Source: Ananas comosus
Taxonomy: Eukaryota > Streptophyta > Magnoliopsida > Poales > Bromeliaceae
Direction of reading: 5' to 3'
Assembly: GCF_001540865.1 (NCBI RefSeq)
Contig: NC_033639.1
Location: 4,995,675 to 5,059,674 of the forward strand
Length of the DNA: 64,000 nt
This document shows positions 1 to 11,184 of the stretch, piece by piece (the first letter of the stretch is position 1; every line of letters starts with the position of its first letter). Below the pieces are notes generated by a model. That model saw only the letters and a program-made list of their open reading frames with translations. It made no database searches and had not been told where the DNA came from. A program made the position numbers and the translations under genes.

Positions 1-33
1 TAATAAGTTTGTCAACCAACTAGCTTCCTCGCT
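1..33. other. Unassigned flank of the family B LTR
   Basis: Short stretch before the first base of the family B LTR. I see nothing recognisable in it. Confidence 0.4.
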
Positions 34-113
34 TGTAATATACCGAATTTTTAAAATAAAAGTAAATATAAATAAAAAATAGTGTGAGATACTATTTTTA
101 TTGGATTTAAAGA
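34..113 (+). repeat. Family B gypsy LTR, 5' tip, cut by element A
   Basis: The stretch starts with tgtaatataccg and reads as the first 80 bp of the LTR whose complete copy lies on the minus strand at 52818-55944 (that copy starts tgtagcataccg). It stops at the aaaga target duplication of element A and continues at 10186. The copy is degenerate and older than element A. Confidence 0.8.
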
Positions 114-507
114 TGTCACGCCCCGGATTACATGTTCCCCGGGCGTACCGACAAATCCGCCGTATACAAAGGAATTTCCCCTGTATACGAAACGATAGCT
201 ATACCTGTAAATCATACAATACTACAAACAGTAGTATAGAGCTGCTAGGAGAAACAGAAGAAAACCAAACCGAGTTCCATGTACATATACCAAAATCCAA
301 AAAAAAAATACAAAACTACCCGCACTGGCGAGTTAAAGATAGGTAAGTATATGAACTCCAACAAAACAACTACCTGCAGTAGGGCACCTCTAGCTTGGCT
401 CGTCGGGTAGGGCTCTAACTCGCGACGCCCTTGCCTCGATCCTGGTCAGCAATAGCAGCAGCTGAAGACGATGGCTCTGCAAAAGATGAAGTAACAACAG
501 GGCGTGA

Positions 508-532
508 GAACTACTGTAAAAACAAGTAGTCC
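508..532 (-). other. U5 stem-loop of element A LTR
   Basis: In sense orientation the stem is GGACTACT / AGTAGTTC around a 9-base loop, followed by TCACGCCC. It occupies the same place as the near-perfect palindromes in family B, C and E LTRs. The right LTR copy has base changes in the stem (8168-8192). Confidence 0.6.
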
Positions 533-1900
533 TCAGTGTGTACCGCCCAAAACAACATCGGTCCACCCACTAAGTCTACAGAAGGGAGCAAGAATAGTAG
601 TAAATGCAGGAATAAAATCTATCGCTATCAAACACTACACTATCATGCTCTACACTAACCAACTATAAGAAATGTCCAATCTGACCCAATCCAATCGGGA
701 CTGTAGACATACCCGTCCCTGGGACTGTGAACACACCCGTCCCTGCCCAGTTGCGACTATCCAGCTCTATCCACACTAACTGGTCCGTGGAGAGTAAGTC
801 CAACCGGCATGAGCGACACCAACACGAAAACATAAAGCCTGACTCCGGAGTGGCACTCGTGGGCGCTACCCAACCGAGTATGCAGCGTATTTCTGTCGAA
901 CTCAATCAGGCTCCAACTAGCCAAAGTCAAGTGAACAGGGTCAAAACAGGTCTACAAACCAAACCTACGTGCCCTCGGCACAATCTGTGACCAAAACAAG
1001 AATCTGGGTCCACCGCTAACCCGAACGACACCCAACGATCCGAAACAGCCTAAACTCTGCTGAAGAAAATAAGCTCGGCAGCCCAGCACGAACGTAAATG
1101 CCTTCTAAACTACCCCAGGTATCCAACGCACTGATACTGCAACGATACAATCGAATCACGGCTCCTAGAGTTAAATCTGGTAGTTTAAGCATATGACGGG
1201 CCAAAACGCAGGTTTTCTCCTAAGTCAAATTTCAAGTCCAACATGTATAATATAGGAGCGAAACCGATGATACACCCACCTCTAGTGAAATTCCTGGCAG
1301 CAAGAGGGTCTCGGATCACCAGCAACACTGCTGGAAACACCACCAAACCAGCAACAAAGCCCCTTAAGATCTGGATATTACAATTCACCCAAAATTCACA
1401 AAACCATCAATTTCAGCACTTAAGCTAGGATTTATCCAATTTCAATGTCGAAACTCACCTAATGATCTCCAATTCGGGTGAGGACAGATCCAAATCCAGC
1501 AACTACTGATGGGTGATCAATCTCAGGTCCAAAATCCCACTGCCTACAAAGTTAGCATCAAGAAAAGCTCAAAATCCCAATTTTCAGCTCAAAGTCAACA
1601 GCAGTCCAGAAAAACCTCAGTTCGACCAAGCTAACCTCATCCAAAATCTGCAATTCAGGCCTTCGTGGATTCCTCTGGAAGTCTAGAATCCACAAACCAA
1701 GTTTCGTCGAAATCCGACCTTCCTACGTTGCGCACGATCAAAAACACTGGAGGTCGTTGCTGAAGAACTGCAGAATCAGCACCTTGAAATTCTTGGAGAT
1801 GTGGATCTTGATACAAATTGGAAAGATTCGAGGGATAAGGGAGCAAAATCTAATTCTCTGTGAAGAACAGGTAAAAGAGCTCAAAGGGGACGCATACAAG

Positions 1901-1910
1901 GTATATATAG
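1901..1910 (-). promoter_or_regulatory. TATA-like site of element A LTR
   Basis: Minus-strand ctatatatac, with a second copy in the right LTR near 9673-9682. It lies just downstream of the motif array at 1981-2254, as expected for the U3/R boundary. Confidence 0.55.
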
Positions 1911-1980
1911 GCTGCTGGGAGGAATAAGATAAGCCCCAGGAGAAACAGCTGCTATCCAGTGTTCTTGCAGAATCGGGCGT

Positions 1981-2254
1981 TTCTGGGCGCCTGGAACCAT
2001 GTTCTGGGCGACCAAAACATCCCGACTGCACAACTCATACACCTCGGACTCTCCGCTCGCGGTCTGCTGCGCCCGTAAACGGCTCCGACGGAACTCACCT
2101 ACACCTTGCCACGCGTCGAAGCAAGCGATATTCACGATGTCGAATTTCCGGACCCACTTCTGGGCGCCCGGAACATAGGATCCAAATTGGCTTCCAGTTT
2201 TAGCTAAATTCAACACTCGTTTCTGGGCGACCCAAAAAATGTTCTGGGCGTCCG
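1981..2254 (-). promoter_or_regulatory. TTCTGGGCGCCCGGAAC motif array in U3 of element A
   Basis: Five copies of a motif with a palindromic GGGCGCCC core, exact or degenerate, start near 1981, 2002, 2158, 2221 and 2242. The same array is in the right LTR at about 9752-10029. It sits 70-350 bp upstream of the TATA-like site, so an enhancer-like or silencer-binding role is plausible but inferred. Confidence 0.55.
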
Positions 2255-2413
2255 AATCTGGCAAAACTCCAGTTTTGCTTATTTGAGTGCGCCGAGTCCA
2301 ATTCTGCATCCAATTCGTGCAGAATTGACTCCGACTCAGTCCGACACTCTCCAGAGATGTCGACCAGTCACTAATACTGAAGCCAACCCTATCCAAAGCT
2401 CAGGAACACTACA

Positions 2414-2425
2414 TCCTCCCCTACT
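2414..2425 (-). other. Polypurine tract of element A
   Basis: The minus strand reads AGTAGGGGAGGA directly before the 3' LTR. This is the expected primer for plus-strand DNA synthesis. Confidence 0.75.
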
Positions 2426-2509
2426 ACAAAAAAATTTCATCCACGAAACTGAACACATACCTCAATCCAGAGCCTCAAACAGGTAGGGGTAGGACTCCTT
2501 CATCACCGT

Positions 2510-3125
2510 CTACAGCTCCCAAGTCGCCTCCCGCTCCTCGTAATTACTCCACTGCACCTTTACAAAGGGTATGACCCGGTTGCGTAATTCTCTCGACTCA
2601 CGAGCCAGAATCCGCACCGGTCGCTCCTCGTAGCTCAGGTCTTCGCCAATCTCAAGCGGAGTGAAGTCAATCATGTGGGAGGCGTCGAACACATATTTTC
2701 TCAAAGCCGAGACGTCGAAAACATCGTGAATGCCGGCTAGCCGTGGTGGTAGAGCAATCCTGTAAGCAACTGGCCTGACTCGCTCCAATACCTCGAAAGG
2801 GCCTACAAAACGTGGACTGAGCTTTCCACGTACTCCAAATCGGCGAATCCCTCTGGACGGCGAGACTTTAAGAAAAACATGATCTCCCATCTGGAACTCC
2901 AAGTCTCGTCTCCGGGTATCAGCATAGCTCCTCTGTCGACTCTGGGCTGCTAATATGTGCCGTCGCGCCTCTTTTACCTTTTCCTCAGCCTCAATCAGAA
3001 TCTCAGGCCCAAGCGTCCTCCTCTCACCCACACCACTCCAAAATAAAGGGGATCAACATCTGCGTCCATACAACGCCTCAAACGGAGCCATCTGGATGCT
3101 CGCTTGATAGCTATTGTTGTACGCA
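2510..3125 (-). pseudogene. Element A integrase C-terminus and chromodomain-like tail
   Basis: This is the end of the pol polyprotein. It contains the SYADxRRRDLEF segment, the GKLSPRFVGPFEVLERV block common to gypsy integrases, and a tail with LRKYVFDASHMI, PVRILARESRELRNR and VKVQWSNYEEREATWEL. That tail is typical of the chromodomain-bearing C-terminus of Tekay/Del chromoviruses, thought to guide insertion into chromatin. The frame is broken from the integrase core by a TAG near 3126 and a frameshift near 3040. It stops about 90 bases before the polypurine tract. Confidence 0.88.
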
Positions 3126-3127
3126 AA

Positions 3128-4015
3128 CTAAACCAGTCTCAAATGCCGATACCACTCTCCTCCAAAGTCCAAGACACATGCCCTCAGCATGTCCTCTAGA
3201 GTCTGAATGGTCCGCTCTGACTGACCATCTGTCTGTGGGTGAAATGCTGTGCTGAACTGCAACTGAGTGCCCAAGTCCGTCTGAAGACTCTTCCAAAAGT
3301 GCGAGACGAACCTCGGGTCTCGGTCGGATACTATCGAAGTGGGCATGCCATGCAACCTCACTATCTCATCCAAGTACAACTGAGCGAGTCTCTCTCTGGA
3401 CCAAGCGGTCTGCACTGGTAAGAAGTGAGCAGACTTGGTCAGTCTGTCCACTATCACCCAAATCGCATCAAAACCACCCTGTGCTCTCGGCAATCTGACG
3501 ACAAAGTCCATCGTGATCTGCTCCCATTTCCACTCGGGTACTGGTAGACTCTGGAGCTTGCCAGCAGGTACCTGATGCTCAGCTTTTACCTGTTGACAAG
3601 TCAGACACTGGGCCACAAATCTGCCAATGTCCCTCTTCATTCCATTCCACCAAAACTGAGCCTTTAAATCCTTATACATCTTGGTTCCACCGGGGTGAAC
3701 AGTATAAGGTGAACAGTGAGCCTCTCTCAAAATGTCCTCTCGGATCTCTGGATCCATAGGTACACACAGTCGGTTCCTATACCGCAGTACTCCTGAACTG
3801 TCCACAACAAAGCCCTCGGCCTGTCCCCTCTCAAGCTGCTCTCGAATCCTCGACAAGTGTGGATCTCCACTCTGTTTCTCTCGAATCCTATCCAACAGAG
3901 TGGGCTGCAAGATCATAGTCATCAATCTCGCAGTAAATCCAGGGGACACTACCTCGAGTCCCAGCCGTCTCAGCTCCTCGAGTAACGGTCTCTGCCGAGT
4001 GATCAACATACTCAA
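3128..4015 (-). pseudogene. Element A integrase core
   Basis: Integrase inserts the cDNA into the host genome. Visible parts: the zinc-binding HHCC region ([12 protein letters not shown] ... [11 protein letters not shown]) followed by the catalytic core, with the acidic triad at [12 protein letters not shown] and GQSERTIQ. Spacing fits gypsy integrases. A TAG at about 4016-4018 separates it from RNase H ([22 protein letters not shown]), and another TAG ends the frame at LRLV*FAYN. The domain is intact within its frame, but the polyprotein is not translatable as one product. Confidence 0.92.
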
Positions 4016-4018
4016 GCT

Positions 4019-4900
4019 CTACACTGCCTTCCTGCTCAACGCATCTGCCACTACATTCACCTTGCCGGGATGATACTGAATACTAATATCATAGTCCTTC
4101 AGCAACTCCAACCACCGGCGCTGCCTCAAATTTAACTCCTTTTGGGTGAACAGATATTTGAGACTTTTATGATCGGTAAAAATTTCACAGTGCTCGCCGT
4201 ATAAGTAATGCCGCCACAACTTCAAAACAAAGACTACAGCGGGAAGCTCCAAGTCATGCATAGGGTAATTCTTCTCATAATCCTTTAACTGCCGTGAAGC
4301 ATAAGCAATCACCCTACCATGCTGTATCAGCACGCAACCAAGTCCACTGTGCGATGCATCACTGTAGATCACGAATCCATCCCCCATCACCGGAAGGGCA
4401 AGGATAGGAGCCGATGTCAACCTCAGTCTCAACTCGTCAAAGCTTCTCTGACAGTCGTCGCTCCAGACAAAATGAACCCCCTTCCGCGTCAAGCGTGTGA
4501 GGGGTGTGGAAAGCTTCGCAAAGCCTTCCACAAACCGACGGTAATATCCTGCCAGTCCAAGAAAGCTCCTCACCTCAGTCACCGTCGTCGGTCTGGACCA
4601 ATCCCGAATAGCATCAATCTTCTTCGGGTCAACAGCTACTCTCTCTGCTGATATCACGTGACCCAAGAAAGCAACCTCCCGCAACCAGAACTCGCACTTC
4701 TTTAACTTGGCATACAACTTCTTCTCTCGCAGAAGCTGTAGCACAATCCTCAAGTGCTCCTCATGCTCAGCATCACTCCGGGAGTAAATCAGGATATCGT
4801 CGATGAAGACTACCACAAACCTATCTAAGAACGGCTTGAACACTCTGTTCATCAAATCCATAAATGCGGCATGAGCATTCGTCAATCCAAAAGGCATCAC
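4019..4900 (-). pseudogene. Element A RT palm/thumb and RNase H
   Basis: The second half of reverse transcriptase begins at MPFGLTNA and carries the catalytic FIDDILIYS motif, then the thumb ([12 protein letters not shown]). RNase H follows with [13 protein letters not shown] and [21 protein letters not shown]. It ends at the linker [11 protein letters not shown] before integrase. The first half of RT is in another frame, overlapping by a few bases, because of a one-base frameshift near 4945; frame correction would link [13 protein letters not shown] to VMPFGLTNA. Confidence 0.92.
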
Positions 4901-5700
4901 CGTGAACTCATAATGTCCGTACCGAGTCCGAAAAGCCGTATTGGGAATACCTCGACCCTCACCCTCAGCTGCTGGTAACCTGACTGGAGATCAATCTTCG
5001 AAAAGACACAAGATCCTTGCAGCTGATCGAATAGATTATCAATGCGCGGCAGAGGATACTTGTTTTTGATGGTCACTTTATTCAGCTCCCGGTAATCAAC
5101 ACATAACCTGAGCGAACCATCCTTCTTCTTTACAAATAACACCGACGCTCTCCAAGGCGACACACTGGGTCTCACAAACCCTCTATCCATCAAATCCTGA
5201 AGCTGCGCCTTTAGCTCTCTCAACTCAACCAGTGCCATCCGATAAGGTACCTTCGAGATTGGTGCAGTTATAGGGACTACATCAATCACAAACTCAATCT
5301 CCCTCTCTAGTGGCAACAAAATCAACTCAGGAGGAAACACATCCGGAAACTCACGGACTACAGGGATATCCTCGAGTTCCGGCACCACCGTAGGTACCTC
5401 CACAACTGTCGCTAGGAAAGCGACACATCCACTACTCAGCATCTGTCGAGCCCTCGCCGAAGATATCCAGGTGGCAAACAACGTGCTCCTGCAGCCTCTG
5501 AAGGTGAACTCCTCCTGACCTGGCTCACGGAACGTCACAATCCTCGCTCCACTGTCAATAGTAGCATAGTACCGTGCCAGCCAATCCATACCGAGCACTA
5601 CGTCGAAGTCCTGCAGCTGCCCTAACACCAACAGGTCTGCGGGCATGATCCAAGAGTCTAACTGCAACGGACATGACCAACAACACTCTGTAACCTGCAA
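4897..5700 (-). pseudogene. Element A protease end and RT fingers
   Basis: It contains the post-protease segment ([20 protein letters not shown]), the linker [17 protein letters not shown], and RT motifs 1-3 ([50 protein letters not shown]). All are diagnostic of Ty3/gypsy RT. The C-terminus runs out of frame after YQQLRV. A stop at 5701-5703 separates it from the protease active site upstream. Confidence 0.9.
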
Positions 5701-5775
5701 GACCTAGTCGGGGATCTGCACCTCTCGTGCCTGTGACAAGGACCCTAACTCTAGACCATGCAACAATGCAAATGC

Positions 5776-6342
5776 TCAGCTAACAAAAGAATGCGTGGCA
5801 CCGGTATCAAAAAGAGTGCGAGTACGAATGCATGAAATCAAAGTGATACCTGCCACCACTCGTTCAGCTGTTGTAGAGTCCTCCACCTGAGCTGCGTAGA
5901 CTCTGCCACTCGGAGCCTGCTGTCGCTGCTCACCCTGTCGCGGCATGGATGATCTATCCTCCTGGCGGTAACTCAGTGCTGCTCTGAATGATTGCTGAGG
6001 TGCTGGTGGAGCTGAAGCTGATGATGGTGCTGGAGATGCTGCTCGAGGACAAGCTGCCCTCATGTGTCCCGGCTGACCACACCCGTAGCACCGGCCCTCC
6101 CTCTGCTCACACTGTCTGGGCCAGTTTGGTCCTCCGCAGATCACACACTGTGGCGTCCTCTCTGGCTGTCCCCTCTGACGAGAGTCCCTGGATCGCTGGC
6201 GTCCCGAGAACCCACGACCCTGAGAACGCGATCGTGGAGGCCTCGGCGGACGCCTGCTACTCGACTGACCTCCGTCGTCTGGAGCTGGGAGCTTCCTATC
6301 CTGGCTCGGTCCCGGCCCCTGAGCCCTCTCTCGGAGCGACAC
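5776..6342 (-). pseudogene. Element A gag nucleocapsid and protease
   Basis: Arg/Ser/Pro-rich nucleocapsid with two zinc knuckles in tandem (CVICGGPNWPRQCEQ and CYGCGQPGHMRAAC), which bind genomic RNA. A Ser/Pro/Ala linker leads to the aspartic protease active site LFDTGATHSFVS. Gag and protease share one frame here, as in single-ORF chromoviruses. The frame ends soon after the active site, so the rest of the protease falls in a broken region (5701-5775). Confidence 0.88.
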
Positions 6343-7524
6343 CTCTCCTCTCTCCTCCCATAATGCCTGCTCAATGGATGCATCTAGAGTCCTCGACCTC
6401 TACGCCCTAACGAACCTGAAAAGGTCGGGTCTCAAACCCTGCTCAAACAAGTAGACCCTATGTGCCTCGTCTCTGGCCATGAACGGAACACAGTTCAGGA
6501 GCCTAGTAAACTCCCGAACATACTCCTGAACTGTCCGCTCACCCTACTGGATCCTCTTCAAATCCTCCTCGATCTTTTGTTTCATGCTGTTGGGGAAATA
6601 CATCCCATACAGCATTCCACAGAACTCATCCCACCTCAGCTGCGCCGCCACCAGTCCCTGATCTCGCTTCGCTCTCCGCCACCAGTCATGTGCATCACCG
6701 GATAGACAGTGTACTCCCAGAGGTACCTGCTCCCCCTCTGGAACGAAAAGATCCTCAAATAACTTCTCCATCGCACTGACCCATCCCTCAACAACCCAGG
6801 CCTCAGTGCCTCTGCCATCGAAAATCGGTGGATCAAATCGNCTCAGCTGCGCCGCCACCAGTCCCTGATCTCGCTTCGCTCTCCGCCACCAGTCATGTGC
6901 ATCACCGGATAGACAGTGTACTCCCAGAGGTACCTGCTCCCCCTCTGGAACGAAAAGATCCTCAAATAACTTCTCCATCGCACTGACCCATCCCTCAACA
7001 ACCCAGGCCTCAGTGCCTCTGCCATCGAAAATCGGTGGATCAAATCGGCGAAAACGAGCTAACCTCTCCGTCCACCGCTCCTGCTCGGCCTCAGTCAACG
7101 GTACTGGCCCTCTAGCAGGCGCAACTGGCGCTACTGGGACTGCTGCTGGCGGAGGGACTGCTGCAGCTGGTGCTGTCACTAGAGTAGTCGGGGGTGGAAC
7201 TGGCGACTCTGGTGCCCTCGGTACTGAACTCTGGGGCGCAACCAACCTCTCGCACATCCTCTCAAATAACTCCCCCTGCCGTCTCGTCACCTCTGTCAGA
7301 GCGGCTAACTGTGCACTCAAATCCGGGGATGCACTCGCCTCCGGTCGGGCCCTCTGCTCTACAACTGGGGTGCACTCGCCTCTACCTGCTCGGGCATCTC
7401 GGGAGATCCAGCACGATCCTGCGCCAACTGCGCACGCTCCCGCAACGACGGTCGGCCTCGGCAACGATATATAGTTGCAAAGAACAAAACATGGGTCAGA
7501 TACAATAAAACACTCTCGACCCAA
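6343..7524 (-). pseudogene. Element A gag capsid region, with assembly duplication
   Basis: Gag forms the cytoplasmic particle. The frame has an Ala/Pro/Val-rich N-terminus after a short predicted helix (LAALTEVTRRQGELFERM), then the capsid motif RFDPPIFDGRGTEAWVVEGW...AMEKLF and HDWWRRAKRD. A 206-bp block repeats exactly on both sides of a single N at 6841, so part of the capsid is read twice; this looks like an assembly join. TAG codons at about 6543 (RIQ*GERTVQEY) and about 6408 interrupt the rest. The true start codon is uncertain; Met at 7524 may lie upstream of it. Confidence 0.82.
6635..7047. repeat. 206-bp exact duplication around a single N
   Basis: Positions 6635-6840 and 6842-7047 are identical and joined by the N at 6841. 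Contig ends that overlapped but were not merged would give exactly this. Treat it as a probable assembly artefact. Confidence 0.85.
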
Positions 7525-7751
7525 TCAAACGAATGTCTAGAAGGTGGCCCCTGTTTCTCCTCAAAATTATGTCGTCTGCAGCCAACATAATTTTTCAGGA
7601 CAAAACAGGAACTCCTCCAATCACTCACTCCACTCTAGGAGGAGTTAGAACAACAAATCGTTGACTTTCGCGATAAATCACGCCTCTAACGTCTTGCCTT
7701 CCTAAGGTTTGCCAAACTTAGGATTTCTAGGTCCCAACGACCTACAACTAA

Positions 7752-7763
7752 GCTCTGATACCA
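7752..7763 (-). other. Primer binding site of element A
   Basis: The minus strand reads TGGTATCAGAGC, complementary to the 3' end of initiator tRNA-Met. It lies 8 bases inside the 5' LTR. Confidence 0.9.
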
Positions 7764-7771
7764 ACTTAATC

Positions 7772-10185
7772 TGTCACGCCCCGGATTACACGTTCTCCGG
7801 GCGCGCCGACAAATCCGCCGTGTATACAAAGAAAATTTCTCCTGTATACGAAGCGATAGCTGTACCTGTAAATCATACAATACTACAAACAGTAGTATAG
7901 AGCTGCTAGGAGAAACAGAAGAAAACCAAATCGAGTTCCATGTACATATACCAAAATCCAAAAAAAAATACAAAACTACTCGCACTGGCGAGTTAAAGAT
8001 AGGTAAGTATATGAACTCCAACAAAATAACTACCTGTAGTAGGGCACCTCTAACTCGGCTCGTCGGGTAGAGCTCTAACTCACGACGCCCTTGCCTCGAT
8101 CCTGGTCAGCAATAGCAGCAGCTGAAGACGATGGCTCTGCAAAAGATGAAGTAACAACAGGGCGTGAGCACGACTGTAAAAACAAGTAGTCCTCAGTGGG
8201 TACCGCCCAAAACAACATCGGTCCACCCACTAAGTCTACAGAAGGGAGCAAGAATAGTAGTAAATGCAGGAATAAAATCTACCGCTATCAAACACTACAC
8301 TATCATGCTCTACACTAACCAACTATAAGAAATGTCCAATCTGACCCAATCCAATCGGGACTGTAGACATACCCGTCCCTGGGACTGTGAACACACCCGT
8401 CCCTGCCCAGTTGCGACTATCCAGCTCTATCCACACTAGCTGGTCCGTGGAGAGTAAGTCCAACCGGCATGAGCGACACCAACACGAAAGCATAAAGCCT
8501 GACTCCGGAGTGGCACTCGTGGGCGCTACCCAACCGAGTATGCAGCGTATTTCTGTCGAACTCAATCAGACTCCAACTAGCCAAAGTCAAGTGAACAGGG
8601 TCAAAACAGGTCTACAAACCAAACCCACGTGCCCTCGGCACAATCTGTGACCAAAACAAGAATCTGGGTCCACCGCTAACCCGAACGGCACCCAACGACC
8701 CGAAACAGCCTAAACTCTGCTGAAAAATAAGCTCGGCAGCCCAGCACGAGCGTAAATGCCTTCTAAACTACCCCAGGTATCCATCGCACTGATACTGCAA
8801 CGATACAATCGAATCACGGCTCCTAGAGCTAAATCTTGTAGTTTAAGCATATGACGGGTCAAAACGCAGGTTTCCTCCTAAGTCAAATTTCAAGTCGAAC
8901 ATGCATAATATAGATATTCATTTCAGCATGCTTCTACATTCATATTACATTCAAGATGCTAATCGATGAATTAAAGCATGATATACAAGAATCGAACTAT
9001 ACACGTCGACTAAACATGCACTTAGGAGCGAAACCGATGATAACCCACCTCTAGTGAAATTCCTGGCAGCAAGAGGATCTCGGATCACCAGCAACACTGC
9101 TAGAAACACCACCAAACCAGCAACAAAGCCCCTCAAGATCTAGATATTACAATTCACCCAAAATTCACAAAAACCATCAATTTCAGCACTTAAGCTAGGA
9201 TTTATCTAATTTCAATGTCGAAACTCACCTAATGATCTCCAATTCGGGTGAGGACAGATCCAAATCCAACAACTACTGATGGGTGATCAATCTCAGGTCC
9301 AAAATCCCACTGCCTACAAAGTTAGCATCAAGAAAAGCTCAAAATCCCAATTTTCAGCTCAAAGTCAACAGCAGTCCAGAAAAACCTCAGTTCGACCAAG
9401 CTAACCTCATCCAAAATCTGCAATTCAGGCCTTCGTGGATTCCTCTGGAAGTCTAGAATCCAGCAAACCAAGTTTCGTCGAAATCCGACCTTCCTACGTC
9501 GCGCACGAACCAAAACACTGGAGGTCATCGCTGATGAACTGCAGAATCAGCACCTTGAAATTCTTGGAGATGTGGATCTTGATGCAAATTAGAAAGATTG
9601 GAGGGATAAGGGAGCAAAATCTAAGTTCTCTGTGAAGAACAGGTAAAAGAGCTCAAAGGGGACGCATACAAGGTATATATAGGCTGCTGGGAGGAATAAG
9701 ATAAGCCCCAGGAGAAACAGCTGCTATCCAGTGTTCTTGCAGAATCGGGCGTTTCTGGGCGCCCGGAACCATGTTCTGGGCGACCAGAACATCCCGACTG
9801 CACAACTCATACACCTCGAACTCTCCGCTCGCGGTCTGCTGCGCCCGTAAACGGCTCCGACGGAACTCACCTACACCCTGCCACGCGTCGAAGCAAGCGA
9901 TATTCACGATGTCGAATTTTCGGACCCACTTCTGGGCGCCCGGAACATAGGATCCAAATTGGCTTCCAGTTTCAGCTAAATTCAACACTCATTTCTGGGC
10001 GACCCAAAAAATGTTCTGGGCGCCCGAATCTGGCAAAACTCTAGTTTTGCTTATTTGAGTGCGCCGAGTCCAATTCTGCATCCAATTCGTGCAGAATTGA
10101 CTCCGACTCAATCCGACACTCTCCAAAGATGTCGACCAGTCACTAATACTGAAGCCAACCCTATCCAAAGCTCAGAAACACTACA
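7772..10185 (-). repeat. Element A 5' LTR
   Basis: 2414 bp. It pairs with 114-2413 and differs by scattered substitutions plus an extra block of about 112 bp at about 8912-9023. It ends at the right-hand aaaga duplication. Confidence 0.93.
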
Positions 10186-11184
10186 AAAGAAGTAAAATAT
10201 AAGTCGGAAATGACTTGTGCTGAAATCGGAATGAAAACAGAAGATTTAAAATTTTCTATAAGGAACGGGGTTGATATTTTAGCAAAAAATTCACAGTGTC
10301 AGAAAATTATGAAAATTAGAAAATATATCGGAATTATTTTTATGAGGTTAGATTTAATGTTTCATATCATTCCGACACCTGAAAAGTAAAAAATAAAATT
10401 TAACTGCTACCTACTAGAGATTCTAATCGGTAAAGCTTTCGGTGACCAAAATTGGTCCAAACTGAAAAGTTAAGATATCTTTCTTCTTATTAGTTTAAAC
10501 CGAGCCCGACTGTCAAATTTGAGCGCAAACGGACATTCAGAAGGGTTCCGGCGAAAAACTTCAGTTTCTGAACTACTAAACTGAAATTATGTTAATGTTG
10601 AGGGGGTTGACTATAAAAAGGGGCTTCTTCCCCTTTCCTTCTTCCTCCTCAGTCGAACACACACCCCACACACACACGCATGGTGAGGGAGAGAGAAACC
10701 CTCCCTTTCTCTCTCCAGATATCTCCCTACTCTCTTTATCTCTCTCTCCTAAATTCGGAGGCTTGGCGGAGAGTGGGCTTGGGAACGCGTGTGGAGCGAC
10801 GGATCGAGCCTTCGTGCGCCCGGTTGAGCGGCGTGCTTCCGACTCGGCGTTCGTATTTTGGTAAGTGTTTGGGATTTAGTTTAATCCTTAATGCTTAGTG
10901 TTCTCGTAGCCTGTAAAGTGTCTCTTGCGTGTTTCCTCCATGAATACTTGGGTTATTTAGGAGAAATGAATAGCTAGGGCTAGAAATGGAGTTTTGGGGT
11001 TTAATGGTTTTGATCTAAATTAACCCTTGGTTTCTCTAATTAGAGGTTAGAGAGGAACCCTTGAAGATCCTAGGTCACGGATCGGCGTGCGGTTGGTGGT
11101 CGGTTGCAAGCTCGGGTCGAACCGAACCACGTGTGCCGTGGCAGGCCAATTGCAAGTGACTACAAGCAATCGAAGAGCGTTGCG
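10186..11184 (+). repeat. Family B LTR, continuation after element A
   Basis: It continues the LTR begun at 34-113. The block up to about 10600 matches the inverted copy at 55480-55900 (for example the stretch around tttatgaggntagattta and ggtgaccaaa). A TATA box (tataaaaa, 10612-10619) is followed by a CT/CA-rich leader. Beyond about 10650 similarity to the other copy is patchy. It is interrupted by LINE sequence from about 11185; the 3' end of the LTR is not visible. Confidence 0.65.
10612..10619 (+). promoter_or_regulatory. TATA box of the family B LTR
   Basis: tataaaaa, followed about 25-30 bases later by a pyrimidine-rich stretch suited to a transcription start. The inverted copy has a TATA run at about 55445-55454 at the equivalent place. 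Confidence 0.55.

Larger units (their letters stand above)
114..2413 (-). repeat. Element A 3' LTR
   Basis: 2300 bp. It matches 7772-10185 along its whole length except for about 112 bp present only in the right copy (about 8912-9023). The minus-strand promoter is probably near the TATA-like site at 1901-1910, with U3 above it and R-U5 below. The region contains small open frames but no plausible gene. Confidence 0.93.
114..10185 (-). mobile_element. Element A: complete Tekay/Del-like Ty3/gypsy retrotransposon
   Basis: This is a full-length LTR retrotransposon on the minus strand, 10.07 kb, flanked by a 5-bp target duplication aaaga (109-113 and 10186-10190). LTRs begin tgtagtg and end cgtgaca. 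Order in sense direction: 5' LTR (7772-10185), initiator tRNA-Met primer site, gag, protease, RT, RNase H, integrase, C-terminal chromodomain-like region, polypurine tract, 3' LTR (114-2413). The integrase-after-RT order and the conserved tail (LRKYV, VKVQWSNYEEREATWE) fit chromoviruses of the Tekay/Del clade. The pol frame carries stops and frameshifts, so the copy is not autonomous. It inserted into a family B LTR. Confidence 0.93.

Noticed and set aside
727..990. 87-codon open frame repeated at 8387-8650
   Set aside because: It lies in the LTR of element A on the strand opposite to its transcript; chance frame.
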